Shown: positions 11,758 to 22,953 of the stretch, one piece after another
Layout: each line of letters begins with the position of its first letter
Position numbering within the stretch: the stretch's first letter is position 1
Source of the DNA: Enchytraeus crypticus
Lineage: Eukaryota > Annelida > Clitellata > Enchytraeida > Enchytraeidae
DNA length: 64,000 bases
NCBI GenBank assembly: GCA_905160935.1
Contig: CAJHZI010000200.1
Span: 1,082,501-1,146,500, forward strand
Direction: 5' to 3'
Notes under the pieces: model-generated
What the model was told of the DNA's origin: nothing
The model's database searches: none
The model's input: only the letters and a program-made list of their open reading frames with translations
Position numbers and translations under genes: made by a program

Positions 11758-12303
11758 TACCCTACAGCCTATGAACTCCTTTTTCAAATATGCCGATGAC
11801 ACATACTTCATTGTGCCTACCTCTAATCTTCACTCAGCGAAAGAGGAATTAGCCCACATCGAAAACTGGTCCCGCTCTATTAATCTATTATTAAATCGAA
11901 ATATAACAAAAATAATTTTTTTCCCATCACTCAAGCAAAAAAAGCCAGATAAAAGAAGGAATTGAAATGGGTCTATAACTTCAAATTCTTAGGTGTCGTA
12001 GTACCTTGTAACTTTTCTTTTTCTGCTCACATCACAAGTATCATTAGCTTGTGTTCGAGCAACATTTTTGAGCTTTGCGTAAATGCTCTTCTTCACAGAG
12101 TCTTTCAAGCCTCCACACTCTCTAAGCTTCTGTATGCCTCACAGATTTGGTGGGGTTTTACAAATGCTGAAGAGAGAACCCGTCTTGAAACCTTTTTAAA
12201 GAAGGCAAGGAGAGCTGGATTCTACCGTAGTGAGTCTAGTTTTGAAGATCTACGCGTTTCTGCTGACAATGAATTTTTCAAGCCTTTACTTGACTATATA
12301 TAA
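11758..12303 (+). pseudogene. Non-LTR RT fragment (YADD box), broken
   Basis: The plus-strand frame at 11758-11965 contains FFKYADDTYFIV, the RT catalytic box. It continues in a second frame at 11962-12303 with LGVVVPCNFSFSAHI and a C-terminal thumb-like region ending LLDYI and a stop. A frame change near 11963 breaks it. It is a CR1/L2-like RT distinct from LINE-A. It sits in the engrailed intron in sense orientation, ending 137 bases before the exon 2 acceptor. Confidence 0.82.
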
Positions 12304-12440
12304 ACTGTCAGTATCAAACGGTTGCTTGATTGATGAAAATATATGTACATGTATTTGACTTTATTATGGCTTGCAATAAATTCTGATTCTGTACCTGATT
12401 CAGAACTTTAACAGAAGTTTGTATGATGTGCTACTGACAG

Positions 12441-12865
12441 GTCCTCGGTTACGTAGACCTCGCAAGCAGAGAGTGAGTGGAGGCGACTCTGAAGCTGATG
12501 GAGTGAGGCGAGGAGGGCGAGGAGTGGCTGGAGAGAGATCAGGAGGCGGTGGGAGCAGAACTGATGAGGAAGAGTCTGAGACAGACAAGAGATCGAGGAC
12601 AGCATTCAGTTCAGATCAGCTGCTGACACTCAAGAGAGAGTTTGAAGTCAACAGATACCTCACTGAACAGAGGCGAGTCTCTCTAGCTTTGAGCCTTGGA
12701 CTATCTGAGTCTCAGATAAAGATCTGGTTTCAGAACAAGAGAGCAAAGCTGAAGAAAGCTAGTGGAGTGAAAAACGTGCTTGCTCTCAAGCTGATGGCTC
12801 AGGGACTGTATAACCACGCTACAGTGCCTGGGAACTCTAGAACTGATGTCTCAGGGGTTGTATAA
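12441..12865 (+). CDS. en: Engrailed homeobox protein, exon 2 (EH3, homeodomain, EH5)
   Basis: The terminal exon begins after the acceptor ctgacag at 12440, completing the split Gly of exon 1. EH3 reads [11 protein letters not shown]. The homeodomain (EH4) spans 12587-12766, from [11 protein letters not shown] to the recognition helix [16 protein letters not shown] with Gln50 and Asn51. EH5 follows as [18 protein letters not shown] and ATVP. The tail is only [11 protein letters not shown] and then TAA at 12863. That stop lies inside the second unit of a 52-base tandem repeat whose first unit is EH5 coding sequence, so the usual acidic C-terminal tail of engrailed is absent. The family binds TAATTA-type sites in the nucleus. 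EH1-EH5 together make the call secure. Confidence 0.96.
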
Positions 12866-13190
12866 CCACGCTACAGTGCCTGGGAACTCTAGAACTGATG
12901 TCTCAGGGGTTGTATAACCACGCTACAGTGCCTGGGAACTCTAGAACTGATGTCTCAGGGGTTGTATAACCACGCTACAGTGCCTGGGAACTCTAGAACT
13001 GATGTCTCAGGGGTTGTATAACCACGCTACAGTGCCTGGGAACTCTAGAACTGATGTCTCAGGGGTTGTATAACCACGCTACAGTGCCTGGGAACTCTAG
13101 AACTGATGTCTCAGGGGTTGTATAACCACGCTACAGTGCCTGGGAACTCTAGAACTGATGTCTCAGGGGTTGTATAACCACGCTACAGTG
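12791..13190 (+). repeat. 52-bp minisatellite born from engrailed codons
   Basis: Units start at 12791, 12843, 12895, 12947, 12999, 13051, 13103 and 13155; the last is cut at 36 bases. Unit 1 codes [17 protein letters not shown]. Units 2-8 read the same as each other and differ from unit 1 at three bases. Because 52 is not a multiple of three, unit 2 is read in another frame and supplies the stop TAA from the tataacc word that codes Tyr-Asn in unit 1. Confidence 0.96.
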
Positions 13191-15340
13191 TAGAATATAG
13201 AATATATCGATGTACACCGCAAAAATAACACCTGAATTTAAAATGACTATCGTATTCAAAGTTAACAACGTTTTTCATATTCAACAATCAACCATTCAAG
13301 GATTTTGTTTAAAATACGTCTCTATACAAATGCCACAGTTTCGTGAATGTAGAATAATACAGTAAATGTAGAATGAAATATCCAAGCAGTAAATGCATCG
13401 TAATGATACAAGTTTACGCATAAAGAATGACACAATTGATTTGCTTTAGTTGATAGGGTAGTGAGGGGGAGTGAGATAAGGAAAGTGATTTAGAGAATTA
13501 ATGAAGGCGCAACATATGGCTATGACCTGTCCATGCGTCTCCTGTCCATTAAACCGTGACTTATCCCTGTGTATCTATGCTTGTAAGCCTGTGTATCTGT
13601 GCTTGTACGTGTGGCGGTCTAAGTGTAATCACAAGGGCGATGTTTTGTAATCTGAAAATTTCAATTTTTGATTTTGATTTAACGTAGACTTAATAATACC
13701 TTACTTATTAGGCATTACGTTATAACTTGTGAAATTATTATTATCTGCCATAATAAAATAGCTAGATTAACTTAATAAGTTTGAAAATAATATTAGCTTC
13801 AATAGGATACTCCATCAATCAACCTTTCTGTGAGACTTGAGACTTAGCATTATCAACTATTCCCGTAGCGAGACTTTTTAAGTAGGGTGGGCTCAAAATG
13901 TTCAGCGGGGCCGGGCAGTGGCGCAAATGAGAAAAAACTGTAGAGGGGGTGAGCTCAAATTCATTTGACTACAGCCCTCGACCCTAGAGTGGGGCGACAT
14001 TGAACAATTACCCACTAGATTACACGGTTACACCACCCAAATACCCATACTACAGTCAGAAGTATAATAAAAGCAATTTTTGTGGGGAGGGGGGGCATTT
14101 TTCCAGTGGCGGGCTAAAAGTAGGGTGATGAAAGGGGGTGGGGTACTATAACTCTCTCAAAAGGCGAAATTTGTTTTAATTAGTGAGAAAACCGGTGAAT
14201 TTTCAAATCATCGTATAATGAATGTATTGAATAATTTTTCTTTTTAAAATTTGACATTAAGATTTTTCAATTATATATCATCATCATATCAGTCCAAAAA
14301 GCACAAAATAGGCCTAGTCATGATCATAAATGCATAACTCATCAGACTGAAAAATCAACAGCTATGAATATTAAAATACAGCAGCTCAGGGTCATCAGCG
14401 CAGTCCCACATCCAAATATGATGTTTCTAAAAGATTCTAAATTACAAAAATTAAAGAAGCTTTAACATTTTGCACAAGCACACCTGAGTTTTTGAAGTTA
14501 GACCTATTTATATTGTATTCAATAGCAAACAGATCAAAATTAACCTATCCGCATAATAAAATGTTTCTTTCAAGCAACTGAAAATTCTTGTAACTATAGG
14601 TTCAGGTGGCTATTCAAATCGCATGTAACATGTCTTGACGAATTTATTGTTGACTAGGCCTACTTTAGGCCTAATTCTAGATATTGAATTATCTACAGAG
14701 TCATTAAATTCAATGGTTTCAATTTTAGTGAAATTTAGGAAAAAATCATTACAATAATTGTTAACAATTTGAACCTCCCAGATGTTCTTTATGGAGTCAA
14801 GGATAAATCGAACCATAATTTAATAAGCAAGATCAGCCCAATTTTGAGTCAATTTATCCATTGTAAAGATTTATGAAAGAGGGGTCAAAGAATTACACTT
14901 TTAAGGCAATTCTTCTTGTTTCAAATCACAGTCTATCAAGCATCAACATAATTATTACAATTTTATTCAGTAACTTTTAACCTCAATAGTAATTTGACCT
15001 AGCTCTCTGTCTCTAGTATTCTGATTGTAAGCAAATGCTCAGTGATTTTCGTAAGCGCTCTGTGCTTATAGCTTGTAAAAACAAAACAAAAATTTAGCAA
15101 TATCTTAAAGACTAAGAATAACTTAAGCCATGGCAGCTATACTGCACTGATAACTTAATTTACAATGATATAACTACAGTTGCGCTCAAAAGCTACTATA
15201 AATCAATTCGAACATCTACTGAACAAATGTTACATCAGAAAATTTATCGTATAAGGTTTTCTTCAAAAGTAGTTCTAGTCCTCTAATTTAATGAATCATG
15301 ATTTCGCATCTTTAAAGTCTCCACATTAATTTTCCTTTGA
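13191..15340. other. Unassigned sequence downstream of engrailed
   Basis: Presumably the 3' untranslated region followed by intergenic DNA; no polyadenylation site can be named with confidence. Bases 13870-14160 are rich in gggggtggg-type words that recur near 17.9, 19.97 and 27.88 kb, which suggests another dispersed repeat. No credible gene was seen. Confidence 0.4.
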
Positions 15341-15344
15341 AATT

Positions 15345-15565
15345 GACCTTTCTTTTCTTCTAATCCGCTCATATTCCATTTTTGCACAACTTCTTTTAAC
15401 TATTTTCTGCAGCCTCTATCTTAGCCATCACTAGTTTATGGTCTGAATCTGCATCATCTCCCGGGTAAGCCTATAAATTGTTACACTATTTCTGTATCGC
15501 TGCTTAATTAAAATATGGTCAATATAGATCCTTTCAGAATCTCCAGCCACAAAAGCCGCAGCCAA
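15345..15565 (-). pseudogene. LINE endonuclease-end fragment
   Basis: The minus strand reads GDSERIYIDHILIKQRYRNS and then a DADSDHKL-like box in a neighbouring frame. This is the C-terminal end of an APE-type endonuclease domain of a non-LTR element. It is decayed and short. Confidence 0.65.
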
Positions 15566-15594
15566 ACAGTTTATGGTTTCAAATAAGCTAAGAG

Positions 15595-15850
15595 AGCCTA
15601 AAAGCCTTGGATCACAAGTGAAATGCTAGTCAAGATGGATGAAAGGAGAAGATTGAAAAATAGTCAGAGAGAATTTGAAAAAAAATAAGCCAAACGAAAT
15701 AATGAGCTGAGAAGAACAACGTGCAAGTCAAGAGATCAGTGATGAGATGAAAAATGTGATGTTCTAGCGGAATTTGAAAAGGATGTTAGGTTTTTGCATC
15801 AAGAAGTGCGTCAGTTTTCAAAAAACGAGAAGAGAGTAAAAGCGAAAAAA
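15595..15850 (+). pseudogene. LINE linker fragment
   Basis: Plus-strand pieces read ITSEMLVKMDERRRLKNSQR and NNELRRTTCKSRDQ. This resembles the basic region between endonuclease and RT in RTE/LINE-B-like elements. Stops interrupt it. Its orientation is opposite to the neighbouring fragment. Confidence 0.5.
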
Positions 15851-15857
15851 TTACTAT

Positions 15858-15858
15858 C

Positions 15859-15907
<49 letters not shown>

Positions 15908-15916
15908 TAATAATAA
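15858..15916. repeat. AAT microsatellite
   Basis: About nineteen ATA/AAT triplets. LINE-A copies end in such tracts, but no LINE-A sequence adjoins this one. Confidence 0.9.
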
Positions 15917-16024
15917 CACACATTATAGTGAATGATCAACTCTGTTGATATCTATCACTTTTAATACCACATGTTATATCCGTTAGGCAATTTAGTCCAT
16001 TTCTGTGTAGCCAGTCCAGTGAAT

Positions 16025-16152
16025 GTCCGAGATTTTACTCTCAGATCAGCGCGGCTGGGATTCGAACCCACGAGACTTCGTTTCACCTCAGGTTCTATCA
16101 TTTAAAACTTCATGACGTAATCTACACCCTTAACCATTGCGCTATTGAGACA
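16025..16152 (-). repeat. tRNA-derived SINE or tRNA relic
   Basis: The reverse complement begins gtctcaatagcgcaatggtt, an A-box-like start, and carries gtgggttcgaatcccagc, a near-perfect B box, about 70 bases later. The spacing is too long for a normal tRNA without an intron, and no cloverleaf closes well, so it is better read as a SINE head. Confidence 0.55.
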
Positions 16153-16638
16153 TTCAATAACAAATATGGGAACTAGAAAAAGAAATAAATAAAGTATTCC
16201 AAACGTAATGCATGTTGAGGCTTACGATTGCTTGAATATCGGCGATTACTATCAGATTTGGTACTAAACTTAAAAATTGTAAACACGTTGATAGCTTAGA
16301 TGTCAATACCGACAAATTTCGTATCCGTATCAACTCCAACACAAGAGAGCGTAACCTCTGATTCAATGTTCCTCACACCGGCTTCAATTCTACTCTACAC
16401 TCTTTTTCTACCGGTCAACAAAGGACTGAAACTCGCTGATGGTGACTACGGTCAACTCTAAATCAGTAGGCCTATCTTTTTTTTAAAGGGGTTCATTTTC
16501 AGAAAATATATCAAAGTCTTTAATTTGTAATTGCAGCCTATAGTGCTTGATTTAAGTATCATATTTTTTTACATTTTTCAGCGGCTATTGTTTAATAATT
16601 TCTGAAACTATGTCTACGGCTGTTGGTGACTACTTAGT
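16153..16638. other. Unassigned spacer
   Basis: AT-rich, without recognisable features. Confidence 0.35.
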
Positions 16639-16639
16639 T

Positions 16640-16765
16640 TTAGCTTCAGTTTCCTGCTAAATAGCATGTCAATGACTGGGAGAGCACTGGATTTGAACAT
16701 TGCAACTATTGATCCGCTGTCGACAACTTTCCAACAAGTCATCGGCTCAGCCAAGCCCCAGCTCA
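16640..16765 (-). repeat. Diverged SINE-T head, minus copy
   Basis: Contains ttcagtttcctgctaaatag, gtcaatgactgggagagcac, tggatttgaacattgc and gatccgctgtcgac in the order of the reverse-complement SINE-T head at 16984-17085, but much diverged. Confidence 0.6.
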
Positions 16766-16983
16766 GATCCGAATCTGTATGATAGAAAGCTTTCATTTTA
16801 AGTCATACAAGTGATTGTCACTTTTGTAATTGATATGATATCTAACAATTATCAATATTACTTATTTAATGATTTCATTTTAGCTTTTGGGTCCCTATAA
16901 GAGATATGTTCCCAATTTTCACCCTGGTTCTGAGCTATAGCATATGGGCCTATTATTTTAAAAAACCTAAAAGCTAATAAATA

Positions 16984-17085
16984 ACGTCAGTTTCCTCACT
17001 CGAAAGCGATGTCAATGACGGGAGAGCCCAGGATTTAAACCCCGTACTTAATGATCCGCGGTCGAATATCTTACCGGCAATGATG
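16984..17085 (-). repeat. SINE-T head, minus copy
   Basis: Reads acgtcagtttcctcactcga, then aagcgatgtcaatgacggga, gagcccaggatttaaacccc and gatccgcggtcgaat. This is the reverse complement of the head at 28275-28445. Confidence 0.8.
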
Positions 17086-17880
17086 GGGGAAGCCATGGAA
17101 GACATGGAAGAAGGAAAGTAGGAGGAGAATTGTTACAAAATGTACGATTTTGCAGATGACCAAGGAATGATAGCGAGCAGCGAGACTGGACTGCAGAAGA
17201 CAATGGATTGGCTGAATGATACGGCATTGAGATATGGCATGAAGATTAATATAAAAAATACCACAGTGATGAGAGTGTCCCATAATAAAGGTGAACTTTA
17301 ACAATAAATTAAACAATAAATGGTACAAAATTGGAACAGGTAAGGAATTTCACATATTTGGGTCATACTATAACCAATGACGGGAAATGTTAGACTGAAA
17401 CATCCAGTAGGATTGCAATCATTGCACAAGCAAAAGTGGCCTAATAGGAAAGAACTTTATACAAACGTCTAAAGATGGACACAAAGACAAAGATAGTGAA
17501 AATCTTAGTGTGGTCCACGCTATTATATGGATGTGAAACATGGACCTTAAGGAATGAAGATATTAGAAACTAGAGGCATTGGAAGTAGGCCTACATGTAT
17601 GGTTATGGAGAAGCATGGAGAGGATTAGCTGGACTCCAAAGGTTACAAATGAGGAAGTTCTGGAGAGAGTTGGTACAGATAGACAGTTGATAAATGTAGT
17701 AAAGAAATAGGAAGAAGGGTTGGATAGGACACATTCTAACGGGGGGGGGGGGGGGGTCTATTATAATATGCCATAGAAGGTAGAATGGAAGAATTAGAGG
17801 CAGAGGCAGCCCGAGATTAGGTATGTTAGATGATTTAAAAACCCACTGATACGTGGGCATGAAGAGGCAAGAGGACAGGG
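17086..17880 (+). pseudogene. LINE-B RT C-terminal half, broken
   Basis: Plus-strand counterpart of the copy at 5165-6290: VRFADDQGMIASSETGLQK-like sequence near 17140-17200, ALRYGMKINIK near 17226, a GHTITNDGKC-like stretch near 17365, then RKLEALEVG-like and LDDLKTH-like words to about 17845. Stops and frame changes are frequent, and an 18-base G run at 17740-17757 interrupts it. The minus-strand open frames here are shadows. Confidence 0.82.
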
Positions 17881-17884
17881 GCAG

Positions 17885-17998
17885 AGATCTGGTTTCAGGA
17901 TTGGGGGGGCGAACTATAAAATATGCAACCTGTTTGTCATTATTGGGGGGGCGAAAGGATATTTTCGCCCTTCATAAATATTATTAGGGGGCGAGTCA
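17885..17998. repeat. G-tract dispersed repeat
   Basis: Contains three gggggg(c)g-a words, one being attgggggggcgaac. Related stretches lie at 19960-20090 and 27880-27960. The class is unknown. Confidence 0.45.
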
Positions 17999-19365
17999 AT
18001 TTTAATGATGCATATGTAATATATAATAATACAATGTTAATACATTGTAATATCATAAGTACTTAAGTAGTAATTCCAAGTTAGTATGATTGTAGAACAA
18101 TATTTATAAATTTTCATGCATTTTAATTTTATTAGAATTAAACTCTCTACTTCACACAACCAAGCTAAGATGTTTGCATAATTCTATCAGTTATATTACT
18201 TCTCTTTCTTTACATTATAATTATCCAAGAATGTTTCATTAATTAGTCTCAAAGACTGACATTATGAAAGAATCTTCTTTAAATTACAGATTCTTTGACT
18301 ACACTATGATCAATTGATCAGTGATCAGTAATCATCAGTTGACCTTGATGCCTAAATCCATGATAAAAAAGGATTATTGCAGATTTACAATGGTTATTCA
18401 GCTATTGAAGAGAAACCATTACTTAAAGCTTATCATCAACTGAAAACGTATTGCTCCTAATTTCATTGTTAGAAATAATCATCGTCATCACATCTGTCTA
18501 AATTAATAAACATAAAAAATCATGAGAGCATGCAGTCCCGGGCCACATCCAATTATGATGTTTTATAAATGATACTAAACAAATAGCTAAAACAATTAAC
18601 GTAGAAATTTGTAAACTTAACCGTTTCAAATTCGTATTAAAAGGAAACATTTGCAATTTTCCCAAATCATGACATAAAACGAACATAAACTGAACGAAAC
18701 CTTCATTACATAGCCTACTTTATATAGGAATTACATCAATATATTTATTGTCATTGCGTACTTTAGGCCTAAATGTATATGCTAGAAATAAAGAAAATGA
18801 TATCTTAGCTGTATTTCTAAAACCTTATAAAACAATTTAGCGACTCTGGTGCATTCAAATGAAGCCCAAAACTGAATGAAAAGTAGAATGAACATCCAAC
18901 GACTCATCTTCTCTCAGCCAGATAGCGAACGCCTTTAATTACGTGTTAATAAATGGTGTTCATTGTCTTATCACACCCTTTGTAGTCGACCTAATGTAGA
19001 CTTCAAGTTAAGGTCGATGAATATACATTATATAGGCCTAAATACAATTAGGGGGAACAAATTAACGTCTAAACAACTTTCAGATTTGTACCAAGAGATT
19101 TTGCATTCAACTATATAAGGTTAGGCTGTTTTACGAGAGTTGGAGAGTTAAGTGCGGGAATTAAACAGTTTTATAATTCGATGGAAGCAGCTTCGTAAAA
19201 CAATTAGACCATTTGCACTGAAAACTACTAGCCTACAGCCACCTCGTTGTTCTGCCGGTGTCTCAATTAAACTTTTATGTGACTTGATCAGTCTACACCT
19301 ATGCTGCACAGCAGATCTGCAATTCTTTTCCATCTACTCTTTGAAAGTCTTTGTTCGAATCACAT
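17999..19365. other. Unassigned spacer
   Basis: AT-rich, with no credible gene. A tgatcaattgatcagtgatc string at 18308 is locally palindromic. Confidence 0.35.
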
Positions 19366-19369
19366 CGGC

Positions 19370-19640
19370 CTTTAATTTCTTTCCTTTGAGCGTTCCTATT
19401 TCCTATGAGGCAGTTGAAGACCCATCTTTTCCGTCTCTCTTTTCTATACAGTGACCATGATTTGCGACCAGAACGTAAGCCTCTTTTGCTTTAATTTCCA
19501 TTATCTTTGGACTAAGTTTTTGGATTTTGTAATTTGCACCGAATTGGACCTTCTTTTTGCACTCCGGATTGGATTCGTCTCAATAGTGCTCGATGTTGTC
19601 GTTGGCTTCGTCTTCCCTGTTCATCATTACTAATGATGAA
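19370..19640 (+). pseudogene. Possible LINE C-terminal scrap
   Basis: One plus frame reads MRQLKTHLFRLSF near 19410-19445. This resembles the LKTHLF-type end of many CR1/Rex-like RT proteins, as in LINE-A. The rest is not recognisable and the call is tentative. Confidence 0.3.
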
Positions 19641-19959
19641 GGTCTACCACGTTAAGTTCTAGCTCAGCAGCCGTTCTATTTTAAACAGTGAGTGGACTCG
19701 GTCAGAGTGTGAGTCTGCGTGTAAGTAACATGATACACATCACTGATATCGGGTTCTGACGGTGTGGCTTAAATTCACTGTGCGATTGTCGTTATTAAAG
19801 TGCATCACACTTTAATCAAGCATCTTAAACAAGTATCGTCTTAAATGGGTATCTGATGCTCCAGATCCAGCACTCTTATGTTATGGTAATCAGCAATAAA
19901 AATCAATATTTTTGTTGACCATTTTTGGTCAATAGTCAGAATCGCCACTGGCTCACTAC

Positions 19960-20090
19960 CAAATTATGGGGGGGGGGCAAACTTTATAAGATGAATAATT
20001 ATTGAAGGGGCCAAAAAACGATAAGTTCGTCCCCGGAATTTATTATTGGGGGGGGGGCGATCGCCCCCTCTGCCCCCCAGGATCGCGGCC
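19960..20090. repeat. G-tract dispersed repeat
   Basis: Two ggggggggg tracts flank gataagttcgtccccggaat, followed by gcgatcgccccctctgcccc. It resembles the stretch near 17.9 kb. Confidence 0.45.
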
Positions 20091-20099
20091 ACTGCAAGC

Positions 20100-20545
20100 G
20101 GAAGACACTTTAAGACAGAGAAGAGTGGAAGCGTTATATACCCTGGATCTGTCAGTAGACAGTGCACTAAGAGAGAGAGATGGTGTAACTGAAACCATTA
20201 GAGATTTGACTACAGAGAAAAATTTGGAAGATCCAATGGACTGAAAAAATTGTGAAAGATAAAATACTAAATGTGGTTAACATAATTGGGTAACTGGTAA
20301 ATTTCAAAAGATATAGAAGGAAGAACTAGATGGGTCATGTTCTGAGATGGAATGATTTACTAAAATAAATAAATTGAAGGAAGAATGGAAGGAAAAAAGG
20401 TTACAGGAAGACCGAGATTTGGGATACTGCATGGATGATATGGTAACTTGAACTTAACAATTTGATATTAAGAAAAAGCAGAGGGTTAATGTGGAATATG
20501 TGGAGTAGTTATATGCTGTGGACCTGTCAATAGGCAGTGCAATAG
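20100..20545 (+). repeat. SINE-T tails flanking a LINE-B C-terminal scrap
   Basis: Bases 20120-20185 (gcgttataTaccctggatct, then cagtgcactaagagagagag) and 20500-20545 are SINE-T/LINE-B 3' tails. Between them is a plus-strand LINE-B remnant with words like MGHVLR and a GRMEGKRLQ-type run near 20330-20420. Probably two successive LINE-B-related tails. Confidence 0.6.
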
Positions 20546-21595
20546 GAGCGATAACTTAAGCACTATCATTTTCGTCAGTTGCATGTGTAGAGTCGTCAGT
20601 GTAGAAATAGACTGTATGTTTGAACTGTTAAGTGTTTAATTACCCTCCCTTTCCCCTCACATATCCAGGTCGTTGTTACAACATCTGTCCTCTCAACGAG
20701 ACTTGCTGCTCATCTCTCTTACCTATCATCACTCGTTGTCACTCAATAAGTCACCAGTCAGCTAATGCCCTGCAGTGAATCATTTATCATGCCCTATGTC
20801 GTATGTCGCCGTGGGCCATTCCCTCTCCAATAGGGCCTACATTTATAGCTGTCTTTTTAATGTGTACTGATGGTTCTATAATAGAATACTATGAAATTGA
20901 ATACGCTGTCGTAGTGCAACTAACTTTCACCAAGACGTATCAACAGAGATATAAGTCGTTTAATTAATTACATGTAGTTTAGAAGAGCAAATCAAAACCG
21001 AAAGTATGACCGTAGCAACTGACTAATTTCCATACTGTCATAGCGATTTCAAAATGTATAATTGCATAGTCTCATACTCTCACATTTTTCATAGATGAAC
21101 AGTAGGCCTAGGACTACAATTGTAATTTGTGAGCATTTAATAGTGATTAATAGTGAATACTGAAGTTATCTTATTAGCTTCACTAATAATTAGCACTACT
21201 TGAGCATTTAATAGTGTGAATAACTTCAATGTTAATACTTTAGGCCCTTATGATTAAACTAATTTGCCCTTAGATCTTGTTTATTAATTAGCAAGTGTTC
21301 GTTACTAGCGTTCGCTAATATTATGGTCTATATATGTATCTCCCTACTAAAGGCCTAATTATATGATATTTGATCATTTCATTAAGAAACGCAGTAGAAA
21401 ATACAGAAGAAAATAAAATACCACATTTCATTTAGGACCTTACTTCTCAGCACATTTCTTTAGAAGATTGGTCTGCAATTTTATTTACAGTAAATCTCTA
21501 TTATATTTCTGAACAATAAAAATGGCATGCGCAATCTATATAGTGTTCTACAATCTCCCTCAATAATGAACACTTCATAAACAGGGATTTAGTAC
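20546..21595. other. Unassigned spacer
   Basis: AT-rich, with no credible frame or repeat recognised. Confidence 0.35.
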
Positions 21596-21619
21596 TTGGT
21601 TTAGTTGCGAATTAATTAT

Positions 21620-21775
21620 CGAAGTTAAGTTACACCGACCTCGGCTAAATAGTACTTTTTGGGTGACCACCTTGGAAGCCGGATCGAGTGTTGACAGCTT
21701 AGGAAGGAAAAAATTACAGGGTAATGGAAGGTTATTCCTTTGGCCTGGATTCAAACGCGCAATCTACTAAAAGAA
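21620..21775 (+). repeat. 5S-rRNA-like SINE, copy 1
   Basis: Contains gacctcggctaaatagtact, then ttttgggtgaccaccttgga, agccggatcgagtgttgaca and gctt. This follows the 3' half of a 5S rRNA gene (internal promoter region through the end), with changes. The sequence after it (cagggtaatggaaggttatt) is shared with copy 2, so this is a SINE with a 5S-derived head and not a 5S gene. Confidence 0.7.
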
Positions 21776-22478
21776 CACAGACTAAATGTGAAATTTGGTG
21801 AACTTAAATAAATATGATGATAATAGACCGTACATAAAAGGTGTTTACTTTGAAAAATCGCACTTTATATTTTTTCTTTCGCTAGGAGGCGCCACCGTAC
21901 AACCATAAACCTAATTGTTTGTTGGCAGGCAACTGCAACGTAATTTATCGTAAAAATGTACTATATCATCTCTAGATAATCAATATCGACATATATTAAA
22001 TGTAAATTACGACATATGTTTATCATCATTTGACAAGTAATGGAAATATAATTTTTTGTAATTTTTAAAACACCATTCTGTTAATAAATGACGAAAAACA
22101 TAATAAATATATGGGAATATATAGAATATTGCCAGCCGGAAATATAAGCACACTCCCCTTCCCACTCCCCCATTAGGCTTTGTTTATTATGTGAACAGAA
22201 TTACAGCTACATATTATAAAAGGTCTATAGGTAAACTTTTGCCAACAAAATTGGCAGGGGTATAATTTGAAATTGAGATTAAAAAATAATAAAACTATTA
22301 GTAATCAACCTATTAAATCATTATAAATGATACTTCCATCATTTGGACAGCCACCATCAATCTGCGAATCGGTAGCTCTCAAATTAGTAGTTTGCATAGC
22401 TCAAAAAGTTATTGATAGGCTGTAGTAATAACAACGCCAATCACATGCGTTGCAGTCTGAGCATGATTGACAGCTAAT
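21776..22478. other. Unassigned spacer
   Basis: AT-rich; nothing recognised. Confidence 0.35.
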
Positions 22479-22479
22479 A

Positions 22480-22750
22480 AGCATAACTGATCAGATATCT
22501 AAACAGTTAAATTTGACCGTGTGTGGGAGATAGTCAGTTTTATCGGCAGATAAATTTTACTGTGTGTGACCAAAATATCTATTCAGATTTCAGATCTGAA
22601 CAGATAAATTTGACCATGTGTGGACGATTCAAAATTATCTGAATAGATTCAAATCTGATCAGATATCTGTCAGTTAAATTTGATCGTGTGTATGCTCCGT
22701 CAAATTTATCTGAAAAGATATCTGTTCAGATAAATTTGATCGTGTGTGGC
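22480..22750. repeat. Irregular repeat of ATTTGAYCGTGTGTG units
   Basis: At least five copies of a word like cagataaatttgaccgtgtg, spaced 50-80 bases apart, with intervening atctgatcagat-type palindromic pieces in both orientations. It could be the subterminal repeat region of a DNA transposon. It abuts arm A of the foldback element. Confidence 0.7.
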
Positions 22751-22823
22751 CACTTTTATGATTATGTACAAAAATAGGTCAGCATCTAATGAGTTTAAAA
22801 GAACGATCAATAGATCAGTTCGG

Positions 22824-22953
22824 TAATAGATCTTTTCGGTAATAGCTATAAATAGAACATCGTGGACACCAAATGTAAACAGTGGACTAGAAAAAGTAAA
22901 CACTGCATAGAATACCATTGAAATGTACTAGTTCCTCATAAAATTTCTAATAG
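22824..22953 (+). repeat. Foldback element, left outer arm A
   Basis: Bases such as aatagatcttttcggtaata, aacagtggactagaaaaagt and actagttcctcataaaattt recur inverted at 24437-24512 and 26433-26490. Confidence 0.85.

Noticed and set aside
16025-16152. tRNA gene
   Set aside because: The B box is good, but the distance from the A box is too large and no cloverleaf closes; a SINE is more likely.
17603-17860. 85-codon minus frame with a poly-Pro run
   Set aside because: Antisense of a LINE-B fragment with an 18-base G run.
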